Below the pieces are notes generated by a model. It saw nothing but the letters and a program-made list of their open reading frames with translations, did no database searches and had not been told where the DNA came from. A program made the translations under genes and the position numbers. Shown piece after piece: positions 17,619-25,983 of a stretch of 64,000 nucleotides of DNA (its first letter is position 1; every line of letters starts with the position of its first letter). Source of the stretch: JAPLDA01 sp043787975 (GTDB lineage Bacteria > Bacteroidota > Bacteroidia > AKYH767-A > 2013-40CM-41-45); the NCBI GenBank assembly GCA_043787975.1, contig JAYVUK010000007.1, positions 28,119-92,118 of the forward strand, written 5' to 3'.

Positions 17619-17667
17619 CGATTTAAATCGCTACAGGTCGCAGACCTTTTTTTTACCTTCGTCAACT

Positions 17668-18633
17668 ATGAAAAGAAAAAATCTTTTTGCATTGATTCTT
17701 GCGGCAACATTTTTCAGTTGCAATAGTTCCCAAACAAAAACTCAGGAACAAAAAAAATTCACCATCGGATTCCTTGACCTATTGCAGGATGAAACATTGG
17801 AGCACGCGAAGAAGGGATTTTTTGCGGCACTGAAGGATCATGGCTATGATGATAAAAACCTGGACGTAATTTATCGCAACGCACAAAATGATCAACCTAC
17901 GCTGCAACAGGCATGTGATTACCTCGTTTCTCAACCTGTTGATCTGATTGCAACCAATCCAACACTTTCTACAATTACAGCTGTTCAGAAGACAAAAATA
18001 ATTCCGGTGTTCATGATGGTTTCCCCGAGGCCTGATATTGCAAAGCTGACAGACGCAAACGGAAAAGCTCCTTCCAATCTTTTTGGAGTGTATGAAACAC
18101 TTGAATACATTGACACCTCTGTGATGCTCATTAAAAAAATATTGCCTTCGGCAAAAAAGATCGGAACTATTTTTAATCAGTCAGAACCACAATCGGTGGA
18201 TGCACTCGCGCGAATAGAAATGGAATGTTCAAAGCTCGGATTAAAGCTGGAAAAACTTCCGGTCAACAATTCAAACGAAACACAACTTGTTGTCGGCGCT
18301 TTGTTGAATAAAAAGATCGATGCATTTTTCGCCTTGCCTGATAACGTTGTTTTTTCTTCCATGGAAATCATTGTAAAGAGCTGTGACGACGCAAAAGTTC
18401 CTGTTTTCACAAGTGAAGAAGGATTGGTGAAGCGCGGTGCTGTTGCTGCTTTCGGAGCCGACATGTATCAATGGGGCTACCAGAGCGGAGTTCAGGCAGC
18501 ACAATTTCTCGTTACAAAATCAACGAATGGTCTGCAACCGGAAATCGTGAAATTGAGACGGCGAGTTTTTAACGAAGGAAAGGCAAAACAATATTCTCTT
18601 CATTTTGACTTATCATATACTCCTGTAAAGTGA
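17668..18633 (+). CDS. ABC transporter substrate-binding lipoprotein (COG2984 type)
   Basis: 321 residues. The leader ends in a lipobox (LAATFFSC, Cys at residue 18), so the protein is lipid-anchored. The body is a two-lobed periplasmic binding fold of the ABC_sub_bind family: TIGFLDLLQDETLEHAKKGFFAAL, YRNAQNDQPTLQQACDYLVSQPVDLIATNPT and AVAAFGADMYQWGYQSGVQAA are characteristic. Known relatives work with BPD_transp_2 permeases, and some are implicated in tryptophan or nucleobase uptake; the ligand here is open. I start at 17668; an earlier frame opening would overlap the Gly-rich gene. It precedes its permease and ATPase. Confidence 0.88.
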   Translation: MKRKNLFALILAATFFSCNSSQTKTQEQKKFTIGFLDLLQDETLEHAKKGFFAALKDHGYDDKNLDVIYRNAQNDQPTLQQACDYLVSQPVDLIATNPTLSTITAVQKTKIIPVFMMVSPRPDIAKLTDANGKAPSNLFGVYETLEYIDTSVMLIKKILPSAKKIGTIFNQSEPQSVDALARIEMECSKLGLKLEKLPVNNSNETQLVVGALLNKKIDAFFALPDNVVFSSMEIIVKSCDDAKVPVFTSEEGLVKRGAVAAFGADMYQWGYQSGVQAAQFLVTKSTNGLQPEIVKLRRRVFNEGKAKQYSLHFDLSYTPVK

Positions 18634-18700
18634 TGCCGGATTGCTTATTGTCGAATTGCTTAAAACCATTTAACAATTTAACCGTTTAGCAATTGATCCG

Positions 18701-19564
18701 ATGAACTTCTATCTCTCAGCCATCTTACTCGGTCTAGGTTTCGCATCGCTTGCATTGGGGATTTTCATTTCCATGCGCATCTTCAATATTCCTGACATTA
18801 CAACGGACGGAAGTTTTACACTTGGAGGTGCTGTAACTGCAATCCTTATTTCGGAGCACACTTCCCTCCCACTTGTTTTACTTGTTGTATTTCTTTGCGG
18901 AGCATTGGCAGGATCCATCACAGGAATAATTCACACCAAGTTAAAAGTAAATGCATTGCTGGCCGGGATTCTCGTCATGACGGCGTTATATTCTGTGAAT
19001 CTTAGCATCATGGGACGGTCCAACATTCCTTTGATTGATGTGAACACTATTTTTAACCAGGTATCTTTTATTAGTGACCAAACTTCACAGCAACTAGTTG
19101 TTCTCGTGTCATTTTCTATTTTGGCATGGCTAATTGTTTCCCGGTTATTGAAAACAGATTTCGGACTTGCCATGCGCGCAACAGGTAATAATGAAAACAT
19201 GATTCGTGCATTGGGAGTTAATACGGATCGCATGAAAATCATCGGTCTTGCTCTTGCAAACGGGTTGATTGCACTGAGTGGTTTTCTCATTACACAAATT
19301 CAAAGTTTCGCTGACATCAACATGGGAATCGGAATTGTTATTCTCGGGTTGGGTTCTGTGATGATCGGAGAAATATTTTTGAAACTGTTTCGCATTCACA
19401 AAATTGGCTGGCATTTGCTTGGAGTCATTCTCGGAAGCATTGTCTTCAGACTCATCCTTGCTTTTGCATTGTCCATTGGAATTGATGCTTTGTATTTAAA
19501 ACTTGTTGTAGCGGTGTTTGTTTTAATCGTGGTGAGTATTCCTAATCTGAAACGGGCATCATGA
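18701..19564 (+). CDS. ABC transporter permease (COG4120 type)
   Basis: 287 residues with about eight to nine membrane segments. The text GIFISMRIFNIPDITTDGSFTLGGAVTA at the start and ALGVNTDRMKIIGLALANGLIALSGFL in the middle is typical of branched-chain-type (BPD_transp_2) permeases that pair with COG2984 binding proteins. It lies 67 bp after the lipoprotein; the gap contains a stutter of taaccgttt/aacaattt words. Its stop overlaps the ATPase start by ATGA. Confidence 0.92.
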   Translation: MNFYLSAILLGLGFASLALGIFISMRIFNIPDITTDGSFTLGGAVTAILISEHTSLPLVLLVVFLCGALAGSITGIIHTKLKVNALLAGILVMTALYSVNLSIMGRSNIPLIDVNTIFNQVSFISDQTSQQLVVLVSFSILAWLIVSRLLKTDFGLAMRATGNNENMIRALGVNTDRMKIIGLALANGLIALSGFLITQIQSFADINMGIGIVILGLGSVMIGEIFLKLFRIHKIGWHLLGVILGSIVFRLILAFALSIGIDALYLKLVVAVFVLIVVSIPNLKRAS

Positions 19565-20307
19565 TCGAGTTGCAACATATTTCCAAAATATTTAATCGGA
19601 ATACTTCGAATGAAGTGAACGCATTGCAGGATGTGACCCTGAAAATAGATTCTTCACAGTTTGTTGTAATTGTCGGTTCGAACGGTTCAGGAAAATCTTC
19701 ATTGCTGAATGCCATTGCAGGAAGCGTGCGTGTGACCACAGGAAAGATACTTGTGGATGGAAATGAAATCACCCACTTGAAAGAACATCAGCGGAGTAAA
19801 TGGATTGCGCGCATCTTCCAGGATCCATTGATGGGAACTGCACCCGAACTTTCTATTCTGGAAAATTTCCGTCTTGCTTCCATCCGTACTCAAGCGAAAA
19901 AATTTACCATTGGCACAAATGAAAAGTTCAAAAAGAAAGTTCAGGACAAAATTTCTCTATTGAACCTCGGACTTGAAAATAAAGTTGATCAACAGATGGG
20001 AACGTTGTCAGGTGGACAAAGGCAAGCCTTGACACTACTCATGTCGGTGATGGATGAAACAAAAGTTCTCTTACTGGATGAACCGGCTGCTGCATTGGAT
20101 CCGAAAACTGCTGAGTTATTAATGAAACTTGCCGATAAGATTATCAAAGAATTTCATCTCCATGCATTTCTTATTACACATCAGTTAAAGGACGCTTTAG
20201 CTTACGGTGACCGCCTTCTCCTGATGCAGGAAGGAATGATTACCAAAGACTTAAGCCAGACTCAAAAATCAGGGCTTCAACTGAATGATCTTTTTAGTTG
20301 GTTCTAA
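19561..20307 (+). CDS. ABC transporter ATP-binding protein (COG1101 type)
   Basis: 248 residues with all ATPase motifs: Walker A GSNGSGKSS (about residues 40-48), the Q-loop in ARIFQDPLMG, signature LSGGQRQAL, Walker B VLLLDEPAAALD and the switch histidine in LITHQLKD. The form FQDPLMGTAPELSILEN is typical of the ATPase that accompanies the two preceding genes. It completes a three-gene importer (17668-20307). Confidence 0.94.
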   Translation: MIELQHISKIFNRNTSNEVNALQDVTLKIDSSQFVVIVGSNGSGKSSLLNAIAGSVRVTTGKILVDGNEITHLKEHQRSKWIARIFQDPLMGTAPELSILENFRLASIRTQAKKFTIGTNEKFKKKVQDKISLLNLGLENKVDQQMGTLSGGQRQALTLLMSVMDETKVLLLDEPAAALDPKTAELLMKLADKIIKEFHLHAFLITHQLKDALAYGDRLLLMQEGMITKDLSQTQKSGLQLNDLFSWF

Positions 20308-20409
20308 GATGCTTTTTTTCCTATTTTAGTGCACCTTCTTTAGAGAACAAAATTACATTCTCACCGTTATCAGCAGTAAATCTTCATTATTGTCAATTAG
20401 TTTTACCGG

Positions 20410-22428
20410 ATGAAAAAATTCTTCGTACTTGTTTTATTGGTCTTTATCAGCTCCGCTTCTTTTTCACAGTTTGTTAATCCGGTTAAGTGGAGTTACTCCA
20501 TTGAACAAACGAAAGTAGGTGAAGCGACCCTTCTTTTCAAAGCTAAGATTGACAAAGACTGGCATGTATATTCCCAGTTTACTCCCGATGGCGGCCCGTT
20601 ACCAATGCTCTTTACCTTCACTCCTAACACGTGTTATGAGTTGGTTGGTAAAGTAACAGAGCCACATCCACACGAAGAATTTGATTCCACTTTTGGAGTA
20701 AGGGTTCTTACGTTTAGCGGGGAAATGATTCTGAAACAAAAAATAAAACTCAAAGGCGATGCCTGCAAAATTCAAGGGGAACTAAACGGGCAGGTTTGTA
20801 AGGAATCGTGCATCCAGTTTGATACTGCGTTTGTTTTTAATATCGGGAAAAGTAAATCAGAAAATAATTCTTTAGAAAAAAGTAACGGCCAATCTGCTTC
20901 CGAAAAAAGTCTAGCTGACACCAATCGTGCGAGTATCGTAGTTGCTCCTGCTGATACTACAGTTATTTTACCTTCGACCGGAAATGATACACAACTTGAA
21001 GCCGGTTGCGGCACTGATGAACAGACCGCTTCTTTTGACGGGTCTTTTATCGCCATTTTTATAGCTGGTATGTTGGGAGGATTTCTCGCCTTGCTAACTC
21101 CATGTGTATTCCCGATGATTCCGATGACGGTAAGTTTTTTCACGAAGCGAAGCGGCAGTCGAAAAAAAGGATTGGTCAATGCATTGATCTATGCGGCTTC
21201 CATCATTATTATTTATGTTGTGCTTGGCTTAATCGTGACAGTTTCTTTCGGTTCCGATGCATTAAATGATCTTGCAAGTAACGGCTTCTTCAACCTGACA
21301 TTCTTTGTCATCTTCATCATCTTTGCGATTTCATTTTTCGGAGCGTTTGAAATTACATTACCCAGTTCATTCGTCAATAAAGCTGATGCAGCCAGTGATC
21401 GTGGAGGACTGATCGGAATATTTTTTATGGCGTTTACACTTTCACTCGTTTCATTTTCGTGTACAGGTCCGATCATCGGAACCTTGCTCGTAGAAGCTGC
21501 TCATGGAAGAAGTTACCTCGGACCGATTGCCGGCATGACAGGATTTGCAGTCGCCCTCGCGCTGCCATTTGCCTTGTTTGCCATGTTCCCGGGTTGGCTG
21601 AGTTCTTTGCCGAAATCAGGTGGTTGGTTAAACACCGTGAAAGTTACGTTGGGATTCATCGAGCTTGCGCTTGCGCTGAAGTTTTTATCGAATGTGGATC
21701 TAGCCTATCACTGGGGATTTTTGAAACGGGAAATTTTTATCGTGATCTGGATTATCATTTTCTCGATGCTAGGTTTTTATATGCTTGGTAAAATCCGATT
21801 TGCACATGATAGTGAAGTGACTCATGTTTCAATCAAGCGGTTGTTGTGTGCCATACTCTCATTTTCATTTGCACTCTACCTTACACCCGGTGTATGGGGC
21901 GCACCGTTGAAACTGATCAGCGGATTTCCTCCTCCTGACTTTTACAAAGAATGGAAAACAACCACTACGAATGAATGTCCTCACGACCTGAATTGTTTTC
22001 ATGATTATGAAGAAGGGATGCGTTATGCAAAAGAACAAGGTAAACCGGTGATGGTTGATTTCACCGGCTGGAGTTGCGTGAATTGCCGCAAGATGGAAGA
22101 CAATGTTTGGAGCGATTCAAAAGTGCTGAACCGCCTGTCAGAAAAATATGTATTAATCTCTTTGTATGTTGATGATAAAGAAGCGTTGCCGGCGAACCTG
22201 CAAACCGTTTCACCAACAACAGGAAAAAAAATAAAAACGATCGGAAATAAGTGGAGTGACATGCAGGCATCTATCTATAAAACCAATTCGCAACCGTATT
22301 ATGTGCTCCTCGACAACAAAGGAAAAATTCTGGCAAAGCCGCATGGTTACACACCTGACATCAAACAATATCTTGCTTTTTTAGATGAAGGACTTTGTCG
22401 CCACCAAAAAAGAAGAGCTGCGAATTAA
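20410..22428 (+). CDS. dsbD: Thiol:disulfide interchange protein DsbD
   Basis: 672 residues in the classical three-part layout: signal peptide (about 1-19), an N-terminal immunoglobulin-like alpha domain (to about 150), and an eight-TM CcdA-like core starting FLALLTPCVFPMIPMTVSFF with its redox cysteine and SFSCTGPIIGTLLVEA. It ends in a thioredoxin-like gamma domain with VDFTGWSCVNCRKMED. It moves electrons from cytoplasmic thioredoxin to periplasmic thiol proteins such as the TlpA-like protein encoded at 38742. It is preceded by a 100-bp spacer and appears monocistronic. Confidence 0.93.
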   Translation: MKKFFVLVLLVFISSASFSQFVNPVKWSYSIEQTKVGEATLLFKAKIDKDWHVYSQFTPDGGPLPMLFTFTPNTCYELVGKVTEPHPHEEFDSTFGVRVLTFSGEMILKQKIKLKGDACKIQGELNGQVCKESCIQFDTAFVFNIGKSKSENNSLEKSNGQSASEKSLADTNRASIVVAPADTTVILPSTGNDTQLEAGCGTDEQTASFDGSFIAIFIAGMLGGFLALLTPCVFPMIPMTVSFFTKRSGSRKKGLVNALIYAASIIIIYVVLGLIVTVSFGSDALNDLASNGFFNLTFFVIFIIFAISFFGAFEITLPSSFVNKADAASDRGGLIGIFFMAFTLSLVSFSCTGPIIGTLLVEAAHGRSYLGPIAGMTGFAVALALPFALFAMFPGWLSSLPKSGGWLNTVKVTLGFIELALALKFLSNVDLAYHWGFLKREIFIVIWIIIFSMLGFYMLGKIRFAHDSEVTHVSIKRLLCAILSFSFALYLTPGVWGAPLKLISGFPPPDFYKEWKTTTTNECPHDLNCFHDYEEGMRYAKEQGKPVMVDFTGWSCVNCRKMEDNVWSDSKVLNRLSEKYVLISLYVDDKEALPANLQTVSPTTGKKIKTIGNKWSDMQASIYKTNSQPYYVLLDNKGKILAKPHGYTPDIKQYLAFLDEGLCRHQKRRAAN

Positions 22429-22451
22429 TTTTCAGGAAAATTTAGCTCCGT

Positions 22452-22661
22452 TTACGCTTTCTTCAGAAACATTGTTTTAAGTACAATGACGCTGCCATCC
22501 ACACGACATTCCACTTCGTCAGGATCTTCGGTAAGCCGAATGCCTTTTATCTTCACTCCTCTCTTTAACGTACTTGAAGAACCTTTTACTTTTAAATCTT
22601 TAACGAGATGCACAGAGTCACCATCGTTCAGAATGTTTCCGTTGCTGTCTTTTGTTTCCAT
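22452..22661 (-). CDS. phnA: PhnA-domain protein
   Basis: 69 residues: METKDSNGNILNDGDSVHLVKDLKVKGSSSTLKRG and IKGIRLTEDPDEVECRVDGSVIVLKT match the PhnA C-terminal domain throughout. The zinc-ribbon half found in some PhnA proteins is absent. The name comes from phosphonate operons, but the domain is general and its function is unclear. I start at 22661; an in-frame upstream extension of 29 codons does not match the family. It is convergent with dsbD (23 nt apart). Confidence 0.85.
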   Translation of the reverse strand: METKDSNGNILNDGDSVHLVKDLKVKGSSSTLKRGVKIKGIRLTEDPDEVECRVDGSVIVLKTMFLKKA

Positions 22662-22750
22662 ATTTTTTTTGCGGATGCTACCAATAAAGGTCATGGATTG
22701 AACTTTTCCGTTTGCCCGTTCGCAATAGTACTCAGAACTTCCATTCACAT

Positions 22751-24100
22751 TTACTTTGCAACATGCCTATTATTCATGTCTTCCAACAATTGATTATACT
22801 TATCCCTTATTTCATTTAACAATTGTTCTTTTTGCTGTAACTCTTCTTCTGTCTTCTTCCTGGAAGTAATATCATGCACGTTTGACAGAATACATTTTTG
22901 ATCATGCAGATCAATGATTTCCGTATCAATGAATACATCTCTGATTTCTCCGTAGCGGTTTTTAAATTTTGTTTCTATGCCTCTGGTCATTCCTGATTCC
23001 TTTATTTTAGCGATGATCTCATCACGCTGTTCAGGAGATATCGTTTTTAATTCAAGCGATGTTTTTCCGATGGCATCCTTTGCTTCGATACCGAAAAAAT
23101 CTTCGTATGCTTTGTTGACGTAAAGCATTTTTCCATCCTCCAAACGGGAAATTGCTTTTACTTCCGGGCTCAGATGAAAGAATTGAAAGAAGCGATCGTG
23201 CGCTTTTTTTAGTTCATCGGCTGCTTCCTTTTTTACCTGGCGCATTCTGTAATTCACAACAGACCTTCGCCCAAGCAGAAACAACGCCAGCGCATAAGTA
23301 ACGATCGCAAACAAGGCGGTGCCAAATTCAGAGCCGTAATAACCAAGCTTTTCACCTTTCAGTTTCAACCATCCCATCACTAATGGAATGAGAAAAGCAG
23401 CAAGACGCAACAGGGTGACTTCTGCTGAGGTATCACCGATGATGATTGCCATGGATCCTTTTTCAGGATGTGCAAACAACATGGCTAAAGAGAGAAACAA
23501 AAAACTGAAAGCGGTTATCACTGACATGGGAATATAGTGCGCTATTCCATACAAAAATTTTACGCCGTACACATATCCATACAAAGAAAGAATAGCAATA
23601 AACATGATGATGATTGAGAAGTATTGTGCCGGTCTGCGGCCGTGAAAAATTTCCTTATCAAACCACAGGAGCGAAAGTCCGCCAAGAAAAAAACAGATGG
23701 CTGTATTGGGAGCCATTTGATTAACGCTGTTTCGTAAAGGATCCATCAGTTGATCGGAGAAAAGGGCCGTATCAAGAAAAAAATTAAAACCGAAAACCGT
23801 GAATATGAATCTTCCGAATCCGATCACGGTTACCACCAACGCTATTCGTCTTGCTGTTTTTAATCTCTTGTCTTCTGCATCTTCATTTTGCTGAATCCAA
23901 AGAGAAACAGCGCACAGCAAAAAACAAATTGCTGAAAGCGGATTAACAGCCACAGCATCCGGTTTGAGTCGTTTCAGGGTTTCAATATGTGCCCCCCATC
24001 CAACGAGTACGAAAATGCCGATGATAAAAAAAAGGACATTCAGTATCCTGGAAATTTTTTTCAGGATAGGCGCAGCAGGAGAGGAATATTCTGTTGTCAT
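22751..24100 (-). CDS. Eight-TM sensor with PAS domain and no output domain
   Basis: 449 residues. An integral-membrane sensor region of about eight helices (residues 15-295) is followed by one PAS domain (RFFQFFHLSPEVKAISRLEDGKMLYVNKAYEDFFGI ... VHDITSRKKTEEEL, about 310-425). A short coiled coil ends abruptly at EDMNNRHVAK. No histidine-kinase, GGDEF or other output domain follows in this frame, and the next gene is unrelated PhnA. It may act through a partner or be a truncated kinase. I start at 24100 (MTTEYSS); an earlier ATG at 24172 adds 24 residues without family support. Confidence 0.8.
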   Translation of the reverse strand: MTTEYSSPAAPILKKISRILNVLFFIIGIFVLVGWGAHIETLKRLKPDAVAVNPLSAICFLLCAVSLWIQQNEDAEDKRLKTARRIALVVTVIGFGRFIFTVFGFNFFLDTALFSDQLMDPLRNSVNQMAPNTAICFFLGGLSLLWFDKEIFHGRRPAQYFSIIIMFIAILSLYGYVYGVKFLYGIAHYIPMSVITAFSFLFLSLAMLFAHPEKGSMAIIIGDTSAEVTLLRLAAFLIPLVMGWLKLKGEKLGYYGSEFGTALFAIVTYALALFLLGRRSVVNYRMRQVKKEAADELKKAHDRFFQFFHLSPEVKAISRLEDGKMLYVNKAYEDFFGIEAKDAIGKTSLELKTISPEQRDEIIAKIKESGMTRGIETKFKNRYGEIRDVFIDTEIIDLHDQKCILSNVHDITSRKKTEEELQQKEQLLNEIRDKYNQLLEDMNNRHVAK

Positions 24101-24234
24101 AAAAAATAGAATTCGCCATTCCAAATTTACGAAACAGTTTGTTATGAAAAGGAAGCCTGAGCGCATACCCACCTTCCTGCAAGGACAATAATAAATACAG
24201 GATTTTAAAAGCAGCGTTCCGGCAATGAAGCGTC

Positions 24235-24684
24235 TCAGACTTCCAACTGCGCCAGTTGTCCCTGGATCTCCACCAATGATTTCCTGATTTTATGAAGAGA
24301 GTTTTTCAGAGCAATTTTGTCAACGAAGTCATCCTTTACTTCAGACTCAACAAAAAGTCCAGGCTCAACAAAAGTTTCAGAAATAGTTTCTTTGAAAGCA
24401 ACAGCAGGAGCTCCGCTTAATTTCATTTTAGTTTTACCATCCTTCAATTCAATTTTCGCACCTTTCAGTGTGAATCCTTTTTCCTTTACGAGATGATAGA
24501 TCTTTTTGAAATTGTCAATGTCACTTTGCGTATACATGCGATTTCCCTTTTTATTGGTAGCAGGTTTAATCACATCAAATTCTTTTGACCAAAAACGAAT
24601 GTGCGAGGTGTTTACTTCAAACATTTTAGCAACTTCTCCAATGGTGAAGTACAATTTTTCAATTTCTTTTTCTTTGTAAGCCAT
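24235..24684 (-). CDS. MerR family transcriptional regulator
   Basis: 149 residues. The winged helix is at the N-terminus (LYFTIGEVAKMFEVNTSHIRFWSKEFDVIKPATNKKGNRMYTQSD). A short helical tail without metal or drug ligand motifs follows, ending in a coiled coil (LHKIRKSLVEIQGQLAQLEV). It sits next to an M23 peptidase and alaS, an arrangement I recall as conserved in the phylum. A 31-bp word shared with the rhomboid leader begins 7 nt upstream of its start. Targets are unknown. Confidence 0.9.
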   Translation of the reverse strand: MAYKEKEIEKLYFTIGEVAKMFEVNTSHIRFWSKEFDVIKPATNKKGNRMYTQSDIDNFKKIYHLVKEKGFTLKGAKIELKDGKTKMKLSGAPAVAFKETISETFVEPGLFVESEVKDDFVDKIALKNSLHKIRKSLVEIQGQLAQLEV

Positions 24685-24691
24685 GGTACTA

Positions 24692-24722
24692 CGAATTACG
24701 AATAGAGTACGAATGTACGAAT
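24692..24722 (-). repeat. CGAATTACGAATA / GTACGAATGTACGAAT leader word, copy 1
   Basis: A 31-bp sequence immediately upstream of the MerR start. All but a 2-3 nt centre is identical to 35874-35903, which sits in the same place upstream of the rhomboid gene. The unit tacgaat is itself repeated four times. Confidence 0.65.
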
Positions 24723-24810
24723 AGTGGAATTTAAGGTAGTACTTTTTTGAAAGAAGATTTCAACAACTTAAGCGGGACAAACTGCTTACTGCTGCTACTT
24801 ACTGCAGCTT

Positions 24811-25782
24811 TTAATCAAACGACTGAGTTGCCTGGGATGAAATCTCTACCATTTTCGCATACTCCTCCGGTGTGAGATCGTTGTAGTAAAAATTAACGGG
24901 GTTGAGTGTGCTTCCATTCTTGCGCACTTCGTAATGCAAATGCGGACCGGTAGAACTTCCGGTACTTCCAACATAACCGATCAAATCTCCACGCATGATT
25001 TTTTGTCCGGGTTTCACGATAATCTTGCTCATGTGCCCATACACGGACTCATACCCATAGCTATGATTAATTGTAACATTATTCCCAAGGCCTCTTCCAT
25101 CAAACTCAACCTTCTCAATGACACCATTTCCGGTTGCATGAATCGGCGTGCCCACGGGCGCTGTAAAATCCATTCCGGCATGAAACTTTTCCGTTTTGTA
25201 GATCGGGTGAATTCGCCAGCCATAGCCACTTGCGACATGCTTCAAATCCTTATTTGCGACCGGTTGAATGGCAGGAATTGCAGCCAGCATGGCAGCTTTG
25301 TTTTTCACAAGATCAAACACTTCATCAAACGATTTTGACTGCACATACAGTTGTTTTGAAAGTTTATCCATGTGTTTGGTCACATCAACAAGCAATTCGG
25401 CATTGTAAAAATCGGTGAGTTTCTTATAGCGATCCACTCCACCGTAACCGGCTTCGCGCACGGTTGAAGGAATCGGATCGGCTTCAAAGATGACACGGTA
25501 AATGGTATTGTCACGCTCCTGGATATCTCTCAAAACAGTTTCCACCTGGTCGGCACGTTGTTTTAAAATTTCAAGCTGCAACGAGGTTTCCTCCAAATCC
25601 CTTTTCAACTGCTTTTCCTTTGGAGAATCGAAAAAATTATAAGCAATTAAAACGATCACTGAGGCAAATACCGTAGCCGCAGAAAGGAAACCGAATGCAC
25701 GTAGGAGTTTCTTCTTCCAGTTGACAATTACCTTCTCGTATTTCAGCGAGTGAGTATTGAAATAGTATTTTACTTTAGGCAT
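24811..25782 (-). CDS. M23 family peptidoglycan endopeptidase
   Basis: 323 residues: a cytoplasmic basic N-terminus, one TM helix (about 29-50), a coiled coil (52-95) and a LytM domain. Zinc ligands are visible as H201-x3-D205 in HAGMD and H281-L-H283 in PHLHYEVRKNG, with a further His in YGHMSK. All ligands are present, so it should be an active D,D-endopeptidase or amidase-type cell-wall hydrolase, anchored in the inner membrane. It lies between merR and alaS; a spacer of actgcttactgc-type words separates it from merR. Confidence 0.93.
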   Translation of the reverse strand: MPKVKYYFNTHSLKYEKVIVNWKKKLLRAFGFLSAATVFASVIVLIAYNFFDSPKEKQLKRDLEETSLQLEILKQRADQVETVLRDIQERDNTIYRVIFEADPIPSTVREAGYGGVDRYKKLTDFYNAELLVDVTKHMDKLSKQLYVQSKSFDEVFDLVKNKAAMLAAIPAIQPVANKDLKHVASGYGWRIHPIYKTEKFHAGMDFTAPVGTPIHATGNGVIEKVEFDGRGLGNNVTINHSYGYESVYGHMSKIIVKPGQKIMRGDLIGYVGSTGSSTGPHLHYEVRKNGSTLNPVNFYYNDLTPEEYAKMVEISSQATQSFD

Positions 25783-25785
25783 TCG

Positions 25786-25814
25786 TTGTAGTAAAGTATT
25801 TTGCTCTAAATTTG
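25786..25814 (+). promoter_or_regulatory. Candidate alaS promoter
   Basis: TTG at 25786-25788, an 18-bp spacer and TAAATTTG at 25807-25814 match the Bacteroidota -33/-7 form. It would start a transcript with a leader of about 160 nt before alaS. The leader ends in the repeated word aaatcagaaatatc. Confidence 0.5.
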
Positions 25815-25983
25815 GCTGCCAAATTCAGCAGCGCGAATTTACTCAATCATCCCTTATCTCAAAGTTAAAGCATGTTAATAGCGAAAGTTATTTATTATTA
25901 AGCAATTACTAACAGTTTCTATTGAATAATTAACCGGCAATTTAAAATCAGAAATATCAAATCAGAAATACTCAACTATTGAA

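Noticed and set aside
17450..17665. Minus-strand Pro-rich frame
   Set aside because: It is the shadow of the Gly-rich tail of the TPM gene at 16809-17618.
17485..17667. Upstream extension of the substrate-binding lipoprotein gene
   Set aside because: It would lie in the tail of the TPM gene in another frame, and the lipobox leader begins at 17668.
25815..25983. T-box or other riboswitch in the alaS leader
   Set aside because: I could not find a T-box motif or a terminator/antiterminator pair; the leader is A+T-rich with a stutter at its end.
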